Shown one piece after another: positions 1-10,861 of a DNA stretch of 64,000 nucleotides. The stretch's first letter is position 1. Each line of letters begins with the position of its first letter. The notes below the pieces were generated by a model. It saw only the letters and a program-made list of their open reading frames with translations. It searched no databases and was not told the DNA's origin. The position numbers and the translations under genes were made by a program. Origin of the DNA: Oscheius sp. JU75 (taxonomy: Eukaryota; Nematoda; Chromadorea; Rhabditida; Rhabditidae); assembly GCA_037178855.1 (NCBI GenBank), contig JASJZC010000001.1, positions 5,580,001 to 5,644,000 of the forward strand, written 5' to 3'.

Positions 1-1473
1 CTATTTTGGCTGTGTGGGGTAAGATTTTCTGTGAAGTAGATAAAAAGGACACTTTAGGTATCAATAAGTTCACGAAGAAACTCCGAAACCCCCATTTCAT
101 TGACAACAACGAGCTGTTGGACTTTTTGTCAAGGGTTCCCAGTGACACCGAACTGGTATCGTCTTTTGCTTAGAATACATAACATTCTTTCAGCGACAAT
201 GGCGTGAACTGCGGGTCGAGCGTCGATAGTCTTTTTTACTTTTCGGTGTGCATTGCTCTTAAACGGGTTCTTCCTCATCTTTTCTCTGTGTCTGTGATAA
301 AAACTAAAGTCTTTTGAACGTTTCACATCAATGAAAGGGACTATTACAGTAACTGATCAGCTGTCACGGTGTCAATATGAAAGTAATCGAGGGGTTAGGT
401 GTCAAATTGAGTTTATGAAAGTTCCCAGAAGGTCAAAGAATAGTTTATCATAGGCGGGGATACACTAGAGGCTGGCTGAAACAGCTAGCAACTTCCTGTT
501 AAGCAGTGACCTGTCAGTTATAGAGAAAATCACCAGCTGCCTAGAGGCAGCTTCGCCGCCAGCCTCTCTTGTTCTACTAGGTGAATCTTTCCAAGAGCAA
601 TCCGTTCTATCTCAAACTTCAAAGTTGACTTGCAAACTAATTGGCAATAATTTGTCGCTTCTGGTTCTTGGCCACGAACAAACAAACATTCAAATAGTTT
701 ACCACAGAAAGTCTCGCGCTTTAGATAGTAGAGACTCGTCTGTTCTCTTGGAGAAAAATGCCCAAAAGCCTACTGTTATTAAGCTTAACAATTCCTGTCG
801 TCAAACTATGTGCCTAATTAGTGTTTCGCAACTGATAACAACTTCGTTCAAATCCAAAACAGAAAATAATTACTAACAAAAGTTTAAAGCTGGCTAAGGT
901 GTGGGACTTGGGTGACAGCCAGGTGCTCTTACAGTCGAGCTACAATGACAAGAGTTACCCCAGAGACGCATCTCCGAAACTGACTCGATTTGGCTTGACT
1001 TGCAAACAGTAATTGCTGCCACAAAGATGGCCCAATCGTCCGAATACACACATACTTTTGGGCTTTAGAACAAGATTAGGGGGTTAGTAGTGACATGCCA
1101 AGCCACTTCGGGATATGATATCTGTAGGAGAACGTTGCTTCTGCTTTAGTAGTACGAGAGCCATTTGGACAAACAAAGAAGGACACGGTTCTTTCCCCCT
1201 CGTCCCATCACCATAAAGGGAGACCTACAGTGCTCTTCTTTGTGACAGCCGCCTCGCACGCCCATTATCGCCTGATTTAGATGAGCTTCCCGCAGAGAGG
1301 ACGAGGTCGTCAGCTGCCTTCTTGTCAGAAGAAGAAGACACCTTGCGTCACCAAGGGGTCAAAAGCCAGTCTCACCCCAATACGGACGGATTATCACACT
1401 ATTGTTATCGTTGCGCCTCGTGTCGATTGCGCAGTCCGATTGGCACCTTGTCTCTCTAATCTCGGGCAGATGT
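1..1473. other. Non-coding flank with an interspersed repeat
   Basis: I see no gene in this stretch. Short open frames here show no splice signals, motifs or coding bias. Bases 925-1085 carry a copy of a repeat family described separately; its diagnostic parts are a CAGTCGAGCTAC block followed by ACTGACTCGATTTG. A weaker copy may lie near 560-800. The 3' untranslated part of the bHLH gene that ends at 1474 should lie on the minus strand within this flank. Confidence 0.5.
925..1085 (+). repeat. Interspersed repeat family R, copy 1
   Basis: This segment shares an ordered set of blocks with copies near 58.4 and 59.0 kb: CAGTCGAGCTAC, then ATCTCC, ACTGACTCGATTTG, CTTGACTTGCAAAC, TGCC.CACAAAG, and finally ACTTTTGGGC. 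The copies are diverged and no terminal repeats are obvious. Class is unknown. Confidence 0.5.
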
Positions 1474-2169
1474 TCATTCAGGACTTTTGGGCTTGGTCAG
1501 CAGCGAGACACACGGAACACAAAGACACTGCTGACCGAATGCTCGGATACAGGGTATGGAATAGGGAGGTGCTACAAAGGGAACGGGAGCAGATTGGGGG
1601 TCTTTGGAGGAGAGCTGTCGACGTAGGGATTCGTTTTCAGAAGTGAGACGGGTGTTCTCGTTCGTCAGCTGGCGGATCCTAAACTTTTGCCTTAGGTTTT
1701 TTTAGTTCTTTGTGGGACCCCTTGCCTAACAGACAAGGTGCCAGCATTGGGTATTCACAGTCAAAGAAATCAGAACAACCATACTATTCGAATCGAATTG
1801 ACAATTGAACAAGTTTTAACAACCCGGGAATCGAACCAGAACCCCCCAGGCTGCTGGTTTTCTATCCAAGCCACTCACCAATTGCAAGCTAGAACAATAG
1901 TCGAGATTTTGCTGAGCTTGCGAGCATTGGCACCTTGCTCGTAGGGAAGACACGACCTGAGCTCCTCGTGTGCATCGTTCAGATCGTGCATTCGTCTTCG
2001 TTCCCTCGAATTAATGGTCGTCCGGAGCTGATTCTGTTCCTGTTTTGGAATTTTATTACAATTTAAGCATTCTCACCTCATCATTCAGACCGAGCATCTT
2101 CTTGCGTGCATCACTGGCGCTCTTCTTTTTACGAACATACGGCTCGATTTCTTCTTCAGTCAACAGACT
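1474..2169 (-). CDS. bHLH transcription factor, Olig/BHLHE22-23 (HLH-17-like) type, 5' end missing
   Basis: Three minus-strand exons join in phase: 2077-2169, 1879-2039 and 1474-1678. The middle exon encodes a basic helix-loop-helix region with the run [14 protein letters not shown] and then [16 protein letters not shown]. Known Olig and beta3 factors, and nematode HLH-17/31/32, have a near-identical [11 protein letters not shown] basic region and a RKLSKI loop-to-helix-2 junction. The first exon found adds a charged [15 protein letters not shown] segment. The last exon encodes a heptad-like stretch ([20 protein letters not shown]) and a short Pro/Cys-rich tail. I could not find the exon with the start codon; it should lie above 2177. 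Family conservation predicts a nuclear DNA-binding role at E-boxes, for example in neurons or glia. Confidence 0.8.
1815..1878 (-). repeat. tRNA-like relic in bHLH intron
   Basis: On the minus strand the intron reads GGTTCGATTCCCGGG, a good match to the tRNA B box, preceded by an A-box-like GTGAGTGGCTTGGATAG. The acceptor stem and anticodon arm do not fold cleanly, so this is not a functional tRNA gene. It belongs with several similar relics in the window. Confidence 0.4.
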
Positions 2170-2324
2170 CTGGAAATTAGATAAAAACTAAAGAAAGAGC
2201 CCGGAAACTGACAAGAACCCTTCTGAAAACTTCAACTGGTACGGTATCCAAACATACTAACCATACTATATAAGCCCTTTTCTGACCATGCTTAGAGTAC
2301 AAAACGCCAGTTTCCAGCTTCTCA

Positions 2325-2376
2325 CTGTTCTGCAAAGTTGTATATTTTGATGTTGACTGCAACTTTGCAGAGCATC
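2325..2376. repeat. Hairpin repeat family H, copy 1
   Basis: The arms TTCTGCAAAGTTG (2328-2340) and CAACTTTGCAGA (2360-2371) are inverted complements around a loop of about 20 bases. It lies upstream of the first bHLH exon found. Confidence 0.7.
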
Positions 2377-4097
2377 GAAAACTCGGAAAGTGTATTGGAC
2401 CCGAGAAGTTTTCAGATATCAACAATCGGATAAAGTTGTCCCCCGACCTACCAGTTTGTTTGTAGGGGATGAAGAGGCGCTGTGACTGAAGGAACTCATT
2501 TGTTGGATAGCTGACAGGCGACAGTTTTGTGTCAAATAGGCTGAGGAGGGGGAGGAGTCGGCCAATTATGGTCACTGCGGGAAGTCGAACCACCTTGCCA
2601 GTAATCCCCCTCCACTTGTAATACGATACAGTAATTTTTGCTGTTTTCTGCTGATCCCATGGTGAAATACCTATTAAGTTAAAAGAGATTTAAAAAGTTT
2701 GAATCTTATAACAAAAGACACGAGCAGATGCCTGTAACCCTAAGCCGCCCTGTAAGGCCCATAATTTCTCCATCTGACTGTGGGCATTGTTCGGAAAAGG
2801 AGCATGGGGCTAATGACAGCCTTTGAGACTCATCCTCACTCAAGTCCTTGTACCACACAAAAGAAATGGGGAACAGAAGTCTTTGACTCAATGCCTGGAA
2901 CCAACGTGACCAATTCTTTATTAGATACTCAAGTAGTTGAGACTACAGTAGGTACAGCAACTGCGCAGATAAGAAATTCTGCGGAGTCGATCGTCAAAGT
3001 GTTCATTTGTTTACCGAAACTGATACAACAAAGATATGTCAAGTACTCAAGTTGACCAGATTCCGTGTACTATATAAAGACAGACTGCCTGTGACGATAA
3101 ACAGTTCTGACAGTCTGACAGCTTGGGGTGAGGATAGGACACAGGGACAGAGTAGCTATGTAGAAGACAGAATGTCAGAGACAGACTGGCAAGAATGAGA
3201 AGAGTAGAATTGCCCGACTGACGATAAGTACGGACAAGGAGACGAAGAGGGCTAGTTTGCAGGTACGGCCTGACATGGAAGCCATCTGCAACGCTATTGG
3301 CAAACATACTAAAGGTTTTGAATTTGATTATAGTGATTTCGTCTTTCTCCTAAGCCAGTCCTCTGCGGTCAAGTGCCCTCATGCACAATAGAGTCAACTG
3401 GCAATGACCCCACCTGCTGAGCCAAGGATCATAATCCAATTATGCTTCTGCCGTCTGCTTCTGTACTCAGCAGGTGGTTTTTCATAAGTCTGGTCAGTTG
3501 TCGAATCCGAACACGCTGTAAAGGTCCGTCCCTACTACGGAATCCCGGGCAGCGGGAGAGCGTGTTACATCCGCAATCATCTCACTCTCTCTCTTTGAGT
3601 CAGCTGGCCCAATCGTCCGAATCAATAGCTGCCAAACTTCTTTTGACTCCTTACTGCGATGTACAGCCTTCGAACGAGAAGTGGCAGCGTGGGCCGAGAT
3701 CCGCCGGCCTTATCATCCGCGTCTTCCCGGGTCTCTTTTGGAGCGAGGAACGAGGTTTGTTCGATGAGAAAATTTGTTTTTGAGAAATGCAAAACAAGAA
3801 TTTTACAGACTTGTGAAGCTCGCTATCTTCTTTTTTTTTCGAAACATTAATATCAGGAAAAAAACTCCTAAAATGATTTTGCGCAGCGTGCGCAATGATC
3901 TGGCTGCCATGAACTAATGAATGTATTTCTAGAAACCATGGCATATTTTTACTTGTTTTGCTCTATTTCACCTGAGTAACACTTTTATGAACGTTTCAAC
4001 ATAAAGGGATGGGGTCGCAAGAAGTTAGTGTTCGCACGTCGCGTCCAAATACTAGGAAATTGCAGTGATGATTGCCAAACTTCAGAACATTTTAAAC

Positions 4098-4161
4098 AGA
4101 CTAGTGTAGTGGCTAACGCACTGGAATAGTAATCAAATGGTCATGTATTCGATTTCACTAG
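4098..4161 (+). repeat. Degenerate tRNA-like sequence
   Basis: GTGTAGTGGCTAACGCACTGG resembles a tRNA D-arm/A box. GTATTCGATTTCAC, about 30 bases on, resembles a decayed B box. Stems are not intact, so I read it as a relic. Confidence 0.35.
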
Positions 4162-4373
4162 AAAAAGTATAGAGAGATGTTCCGTTAGGAAAGCGTCAGA
4201 CAGCTGTTCCTAGCAACATGTGCGGGCGGCGGGTGGTCAGACACCGTCGACGAGAAAAATGCGGTCAAGTTCAGATGTTTTAGAGAAGTTCAATACAGAC
4301 GACATCCCGTTTCTCTCGAGCAGCCTCATGTGACCCGACGGCCAGGTCATCCTCGAGACCACCAGCTCCGAGC

Positions 4374-7300
4374 ATGTCTCACTCCTATCACAGTGACTAC
4401 TCGACGAAGAGCTCCTTGACCAACAGGTCCTAGTCTTTTTTTATGTAACAAAAACGCTTCTAGATATGGAAGCGTGGGAAATTTGTCGTCGCACTCTACA
4501 TCCACTTATCGGTCACCGTATTCCAGTAGCTACCGGTCGGATACAAGTTATAGGAAGCCAGAGCCATCTGCTTCGTATCGTGGGACGGAAATCAGCAGCT
4601 ACCGGGCTCCGTCAACTTACAGAGCTTCGTCGACGTTCACGCCAAGATGTGAGTAAAGTTTGAAGATTCCTGGTTTGTTTATAGAGGAAGGTCACATACA
4701 CGAGCGGAGGTGTTCTAATCTCTCCACTAGTTCGCCTTCTAGGTTCGAAAAGCTGAAACAGAGATTTCAGTCGAGTCCCGACTACCACCTCGGGAGTTTT
4801 CCTCTTCGAATCTGAACAAGTATAGACCGGATTCGACTCCAAGGTATCCTCTCTTTCTTGGCTTACAATCTTCTTTCAGCTATTCCCGCTCCAGCTACAC
4901 GCCGTCTCTACCGTCGCCGTCGTACTCTTCCCGACCCAGAGTCGACTTCAGGTCCAAGACGCCCACGCTCACAGAAAGTCCCTCTGCAAGAACGTCTCGT
5001 TTTGACCGGGAGTACAAATCGATGTCGAGGTTCGAGAAAACTCCGAGCAGAGATGTAGGGTCGGGAAATAACAAAGCATAGGAATTTAAGGAAAAGTCAG
5101 AAGACGAGGTGGAAAACACATTCCAGAAGCTCTACAACCGCTACGTAAAAGAGGTTAATCTGCCCGAGACCAAGAAGCTACCAACTGAGAAGAAGTTTGT
5201 CACTCACAGTGAGGCCGAAGCAACCTCTGAGTCGGAAGAGAGTTCCGCAGAAATGGATACTTCCTTCGCCGAGACCTTACGGCGGAGACGGGAGGCGGCC
5301 CAGTCCGTGACTCCAAAAGGACCGTCACCATCGCTGGTCACGCCGACCGCTTCCCCATTGCCGAAGAAAAAAATCCAGAATGAACCGGAACATGAAGAAA
5401 AGAAGGAAAAGGGTCCGACTCAAAGCGTTGAAGAGTTTAGACTGAAACACAGCGATGTGGAAATGACGCCAGGTGGGTCGAGTGACCGGCATGAAACCAG
5501 ATGTTACAGCCTTCATTGAGGCTCGTGTTCTGAAGCCAGCTGCAAGTGCAATGGCCAATCTGCTCAAAATGGACAAGTTGGCAGCTAAGGTAGTCGATGC
5601 CCTGCAAAAAAAGAAGGTATGTCTCGTGTTTTGTTCTTGGTGCGCCGACGATGCAATACCATTAAGGCTGGGCCAGCATGTAACAATTCATATTGTGTTT
5701 GAACTCATTTTGAAGCTTCAATTATAAACACTTTTCCGGGTAGGTGCGCGTGCTAGAATTTGGTAGTTGCCCGTAGCGATATCAGAGTTTCAAAGAAGTT
5801 TGCTCCAACTAGCCAAATGGATAAAGAACTCGCATATAAAGAAAACGATTGTGGCATTGATTTCTCAAGATTGGAATTGCTGTCAAAGGTGTAGATTAAA
5901 TTTCAGGTGGAGGCTGAGACGAAACCGTCGCCAACGGTAAAGGAACCAACGAAGATTATTGAACAGCGTTCTCCACTCGGTTCCAAAGCACCAGAGATGA
6001 AAAATAATAACAAAGAGTCTGTCCCGGCTCTTTCCAAGGCGCCTGTCGAATCAACAACTCTCAATACACCTACCGTGGAGGCAGCCAAGGCCGGATTCTT
6101 CAAGGAATCTGCCAAGATTTCTTCTTCGGAAGCACCTAATTCCACGACACGGAGATCAGCCAGTCCTGTCATGAGGATCATGTCGGCAACAGATCAGGCC
6201 AAAAGCAAATCCGTGTCTCCAGCAGTGGTCAAGCCAAATGTGGAGGAGAAAAAGATGTCTCTCGCTAATGTAGGAGCTTCACTCACGGTCCCAACCGTGA
6301 CAGGATCTGGGAAACTGGTTCAGACCCTCTTACCACCTGCTGGAAAAGCAAGAAGTAGTTCACCTCGACCGAAACCGGCTCTGACGATCGATACGAAGAA
6401 GGCGGAGGAAGCTTCAACTAGTATGACGATTTTGATGCCGGAGGGAGATGGTGGGTTCTCAGGAGCTTGTTTTTTGCCAGCCAGCTGGCTCCGAAGCCAT
6501 TTTACAACCACCCTCGCTCTTTACGCGCTAGCCACTTTCCAGAAATGAGTCGCAGCGTCAGTCCGTCACTGCTGGACCCAGAGAGGACATCGGCAGCCGA
6601 GAGGAGGAAGAATCGCGGCAGTAGGACGCTGGAACACATGCTCAAGGTAAGAGCTGACACGTAATCTTCTCTATTCCAGTCGATCTACAATTGCAAAGAG
6701 CCAAGTTATCCGAATGCTTTTCAGGAAGTCGCTGACAAACGTGATGAGAAGAGTTCGACCGACTCTCCGGTCACTCCTAGAGCTCCTCCCCTTCTTCTGG
6801 TCACTCACGCCTCGGTTCCCAGCACTCCGAAAACCACCGCCTCCAAAGAGGAATGGGGTAGTGGTTCAGGGAGCTATTACGGTTCGGACGAGGATGACGA
6901 TGAAGAAGGCTGGACAGAGGGCGAAGACGAGGTTGAATATGACTCGGACTACGAGTTCTGCATCAACGAGACATTCCGCATCCCGACAAAGAGCAATGTC
7001 TATCCACCTTCCATGCGTGGTTCGCCTTTCGTTTCTGACTACGAGAGTGACTGCAGTGTGTCGTTTTTGGCACAGAAGAAGTGGTAAAGCATATAACTTT
7101 TAAGCCTAACAATGACATGTTTCAGGGAAGATTCCCGTGGCAGAGTTGATCGTCTCTTCGCCGTACCACCACCCACTTTCACCTGCTCTGTCTCCTATGA
7201 CGGTCAGGAGAGCTGGGATTCCGAAAGTGTCCACAGTTGTGACGACGAGGAAGAAGAGCAAGGAGACGAGGCAGCATGGAGACCCACCTCCTCCTCACTT

Positions 7301-10177
7301 GGAGGTTACCGTTCACCTGGACCATTTGAGAGTGACGAGGATTTGGAGGGAGATGTCCAGGTTGGATTCACGCTGAAGCTGGTGGACAAGGCGGCTTTAA
7401 AAGATAGCGAGGAGAGTGACTCGGAGTACTATGACGATGAGGACGAGGAGGTAAGAGGCGAGTATTAAGCATAGAGTATGGGTTCAGTATTCGGAAGAGG
7501 AAGAGTACTGGGAGGAGGAAGAGTACGAGGAGGAAGAGGAGTATGAGAAGGAAGAGGAGGAAGAACTGTCGATGATCAGTGCGGATGAGAGTGCAAGTTT
7601 CATTTACTTCGCAGCCATATTTCGAGCTACGATGTTCTGCTAAGTTGTAGCACATGATCTGATATACAACTTTGCAGAATTTCAAAAAAATGAAATCTTC
7701 GACTAGAAAAACTCAATATTCAGTCACCGTCCCCGGTCCTCTTCACGGCAAGTATCGCCGAAGAACAGTTCGATTTCGATGAGGCCGAAGAGTCGGAAAT
7801 GTTCGAGACCGACTTTGAGATGGCTCTCTCGCATCCAATTGAGGCTCTCGACTACCAGGCTGCCAAACATCGTGAGGTCACGTATACCCAGGACCTGGAA
7901 ATGTACACGACGATCGAAAACGCCGATGACATGTCGCCGGAGGAGAGAGGGGCAGCAGCGAAAGCTGTTACCAAAAAGATAAAGAAGGATGGAACCACGG
8001 AGACGGCAAGCAAGACCTTGGTCCCGCAGATGATAGCTCCAGTTGAGGGTAGGATCATAAATATAATTGCGTGTCAAGAGAGCTAGGATATGGTAGTAGC
8101 GGACGCGGTCTAATAGCCTTGAAGTTGCTCGTCTATTTATATTTCGCTGGTGTAGTAGCTCGGCTCCCGATTGGAGGAGCAAACCATATTAAAAGAAAAC
8201 AGGATATAAAATGCATTCCAAGAGTCATTCCAGAACAATTGGCTCTATTGGAAACGGAACTGCTCGAAGACGAATCTCTGGAAATGGTCAGTCCTTCGGA
8301 TGTTGATACAGCGACCGGAACTGGCTCTGTAAGCGTCGTACCCACTTTTGTTCGTCCACAGAGGGAAAAGGTTCAAGAGGTTTGTTCATTCTGTAGTTTC
8401 TGGACATAAGTTTTCATATTTCAGGAATTCACAAACAGATTCGCGACCTCCAAACCATCGACAGACTTCGCGAAGAAGGCTGTAATACAGCCTACGAAAT
8501 TGGAGAAGGCCCAAGTGAAGGAGATCAAAGCGACTACTGCACCGCCTCCTTTGAAGGATACTAAGCCGGTGGAAAAGGCCAAAGAGGCAGCTCCAAAGGC
8601 CGTAGAAGACAAGAGCGCCGTCAGAAAATCGGCTTTGAACATGTCGGTGGAAGATGCCAAGAGAAAGGTGGCAGCAGATGAGGAAGCAGCGAAGCAGAAG
8701 GCCAGAAGGTTCGGTACCGTCGGAGCCCTGGCAGACCGGTTCAAGAACAAGCCAGCTGAGGAACCGATCATCTACAAGAGATCCAGTCGTCTGACTCCGA
8801 AAGACGAGGAGCCAGTGAAGCCGCGGCGGAAGTACGAGATTGTGAGGCCGGTCATAAACGATGAATTCGACAAGCAGATGGAGGAAATCCGGGCCCAGAT
8901 GAAGGCGGGCTCATCGCAGTTCCAGTCCGATTTGAAGAATCTCTCGAAAGGAATCATGTCAGCTACCGAAGAGGCCAAAAAGAGAGAGCTGGAGGACAAG
9001 CACAAGCAGCTGTTAGACAAGACTAGCGGGGTCTTCGAGAAGGCCGACTCGGAGAAGAAGAGATGGATGGACAGGCGCATCGGCAAGGAGAAGGCGGTGG
9101 AAAAGGAGAGTAAGGAAACTAGGACGGAGGCGATGGAGGAACCGAAAAAGGAGCCGAAAAGAACAATTCGGAAGATTAAGAAGGAGCCGGAAGTGGTCAA
9201 GGAGAAGGTGAGACAAAGACAAGATTAGTTCATGGGGTCTTCTGTCCGAATTCAATGTCTTAGAATGCAAAGTGGACTGGAAACGAAAAGCGTTTATTTT
9301 CAGGAAATTGAGAGGAAGACACAACCCTCTCCTCAACCCAAAGAGCCCTTGAAAACCCGCGCTCCTCCAAATGTGCCACCAGTTGAGCGACTGAAGATCG
9401 ATAGAACGCCTGTCGTCAATGTGAGTCAACAAAAATGGAAAACAACGAGATATTTTAGCCAGCAGAAACACTGAAAAAGCCAACCACCCCGAAGCAGGAG
9501 ATCGTGGTCGATGACAGCAACTTTGATCTCTTCCAGGCAGCCACAAAGGTATGGAAGTTGTTAGGAAGGGAATGAACTGAACAGGTTGCAACAACCCGTA
9601 ATAAGAGGACTCCGTGGGAGTCAGCAAAGACGAAACAGGAGTCTCAAGTAGCTGTTGAGCTCTCTGCCAAACTCAATCAGCACAAGGAACAAGAAAAGCC
9701 TGCAGAGGTGAAGGTACCGAGGGCAGAAGGAGCCGTAGCGACCAAGATCAGAAATGTAGGTGACTATCTGAAACAAAAAGAAAAAAAAATTAGGCTTTGG
9801 GGAACGCTACTAACGCCCAAACCTTGCCGGAAAGCAAGCTGCTGAAGAAGTATGCTACGAGAAGAAAGACACAAGAGATTGTGAACGAGTCTGTTGTTCA
9901 GCCGAAAAAGAAGAGAAAAGCGGTGCCCCGACACGGGAAGTTTATCGGAGACCCACACGACATTGATGTGCTGCTCGGTTGGGACAAGGAGAACACCTTC
10001 GAGTTAATGGAGAAGTTATTCAGCGGGCTTTCTAGCATGAGACAACTGGATAACAAGACGCGTATCAAAAGAAGCAAGCCAACCAAAATCTGGATCAGCG
10101 ACTTGATGGATATCGACAAGATCTACAAGGCCTCGGAAATACGGGATATAACTGCCTCGGTGGAGGCAGTTATGTGA
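4374..10177 (+). CDS. Large 18-exon gene, about 1,496 residues, product not recognised
   Basis: The exons are 4374-4426, 4464-4648, 4771-4843, 4880-5054, 5082-5472, 5501-5616, 5907-6450, 6543-6646, 6680-7083, 7126-7450, 7488-7592, 7724-8048, 8234-8379, 8425-9207, 9304-9420, 9459-9548, 9585-9755 and 9794-10177. All phases close, which strongly supports one gene. The N-terminus is rich in Ser, Tyr and Arg, with repeated STYRS/SSYRS units. The middle holds Ser/Pro-rich disorder and then very acidic blocks (around 6890-6960 and 7390-7560). Next comes a long charged Ala/Lys/Glu-rich region likely to be coiled coil, including ARRFGTVGALADRFKNK. The final ~100 residues look folded (HDIDVLLGWDKENTFELMEK). 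I recognise no catalytic motif, signal peptide or membrane span. A cytoskeletal or muscle scaffold is a guess. The intron after 7592 uses a GC donor. The two introns after 5054 and 5472 are 27 and 28 bp as modelled, or 36 and 37 bp with alternative acceptors. Confidence 0.8.
7631..7682 (-). repeat. Hairpin repeat family H, copy 2 (intronic)
   Basis: GATGTTCTGCTAAGTTGTAG pairs with TACAACTTTGCAGAAT. The loop ATGATCTGATAT is the reverse complement of the usual loop, so this copy is inverted relative to most. It sits inside the 131-bp GC-AG intron of the large gene. Confidence 0.75.
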
Positions 10178-10187
10178 TCTTTCTCAA

Positions 10188-10193
10188 AATAAA
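10188..10193 (+). terminator. Polyadenylation signal AATAAA of the large gene
   Basis: AATAAA lies 11 bases after the TGA stop at 10175-10177. The convergent RPL27 stop is only 63 bp further on, so the two 3' UTRs abut or overlap. Confidence 0.6.
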
Positions 10194-10240
10194 ACACTTC
10201 CATAAGAAAATAACATTTGATTGATTAACAAATCAACAAC

Positions 10241-10753
10241 TTAGAAGCGGAGCTTGGTGAAGAACCATTTGTTCTTGCCGGTCTTGTAGCGTTCCTCAAA
10301 CTTGGCCTTGATTTCATGGACGGCTCTCCTCTTCTTGGTGGGGACCTTGAGGGCTTCCTGAAGAAATAGCATAATTACAGGAACATGGCTATAGATATGA
10401 AAGAGTAGCAAATCCAACCTTGTTAATGTTGGCCTTCTCAAAAGCAACGTCGACTGTGTATCTGGTAGGAAGGATGTGCGAGTAAGAGACGACCTTGAGG
10501 AACGGCCTCAGTTTGTTGCGCTTCTCGACCTTCTTCTTGCCCATAGACTTTGTAACCTGGAAGATGAAGATATACGAAGAATGAAAGAAGCGGCTACCTT
10601 GAGGGGGTACTTGTCAATACCAGCAATAATGGCATGAGGGTAGGACCTATCAGTGGCACCTTCGTCGTGAGCCTTGATGACGATGGCCTTACGTCCGGCG
10701 TATTTGCCTCGGAGGACGAGGACGACCTTTCCGGGTTTCATAATCTTGCCCAT
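10241..10753 (-). CDS. rpl-27: 60S ribosomal protein L27 (eL27)
   Basis: Three exons (10598-10753, 10419-10556, 10241-10357) encode exactly 136 residues, the usual metazoan eL27 length. Landmarks are [20 protein letters not shown] at the N-terminus, IAGIDKYP, and the invariant C-terminus [17 protein letters not shown]. The product is a structural protein of the large ribosomal subunit. The ATG is preceded by the acceptor TTTGCAG and only seven untranslated bases, which fits spliced-leader addition. LSG1 ends 108 bp upstream on the same strand, a typical nematode operon spacing. Confidence 0.97.
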
Positions 10754-10759
10754 GTTGAC

Positions 10760-10775
10760 CCTGCAAATTTGATAA
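10760..10775 (-). promoter_or_regulatory. Candidate trans-splice acceptor of rpl-27
   Basis: The minus strand reads CAAATTTGCAG then GGTCAACATG. The acceptor lies between the LSG1 stop and the RPL27 start with no upstream donor needed, so it probably accepts a spliced leader within an operon. Confidence 0.5.
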
Positions 10776-10861
10776 GACAATTAAAAATGGGATAATGAGG
10801 CCAAAGGTAATACGTGGAGGTAACCACGGGTGGAAATGAATGTGAAAACAACGGGGTAACT

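Larger units (their letters stand above)
2170..4373. other. Intergenic or upstream-intron DNA
   Basis: No convincing coding exon was found. The stretch contains hairpin-repeat copy 1 (about 2325-2376) and a tRNA-like relic (4098-4161). The missing 5' exon or exons of the bHLH gene probably lie here, and so should the promoter of the gene that starts at 4374. Confidence 0.45.

Noticed and set aside
129-326. 65-codon minus-strand frame at the left edge
   Set aside because: No splice partners, motif or acceptor near the start; basic composition alone is not enough.
1281-1646. 121-codon plus-strand frame
   Set aside because: It lies antisense to the last bHLH exon, which has matching splice phases.
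2177-2593. 138-codon minus-strand frame upstream of the bHLH gene
   Set aside because: It runs through hairpin-repeat copy 1 and its phase does not join to the next exon.
9013-9627. 204-codon minus-strand frame
   Set aside because: Shadow of the Lys/Glu-rich exon of the large plus-strand gene; spans its introns.
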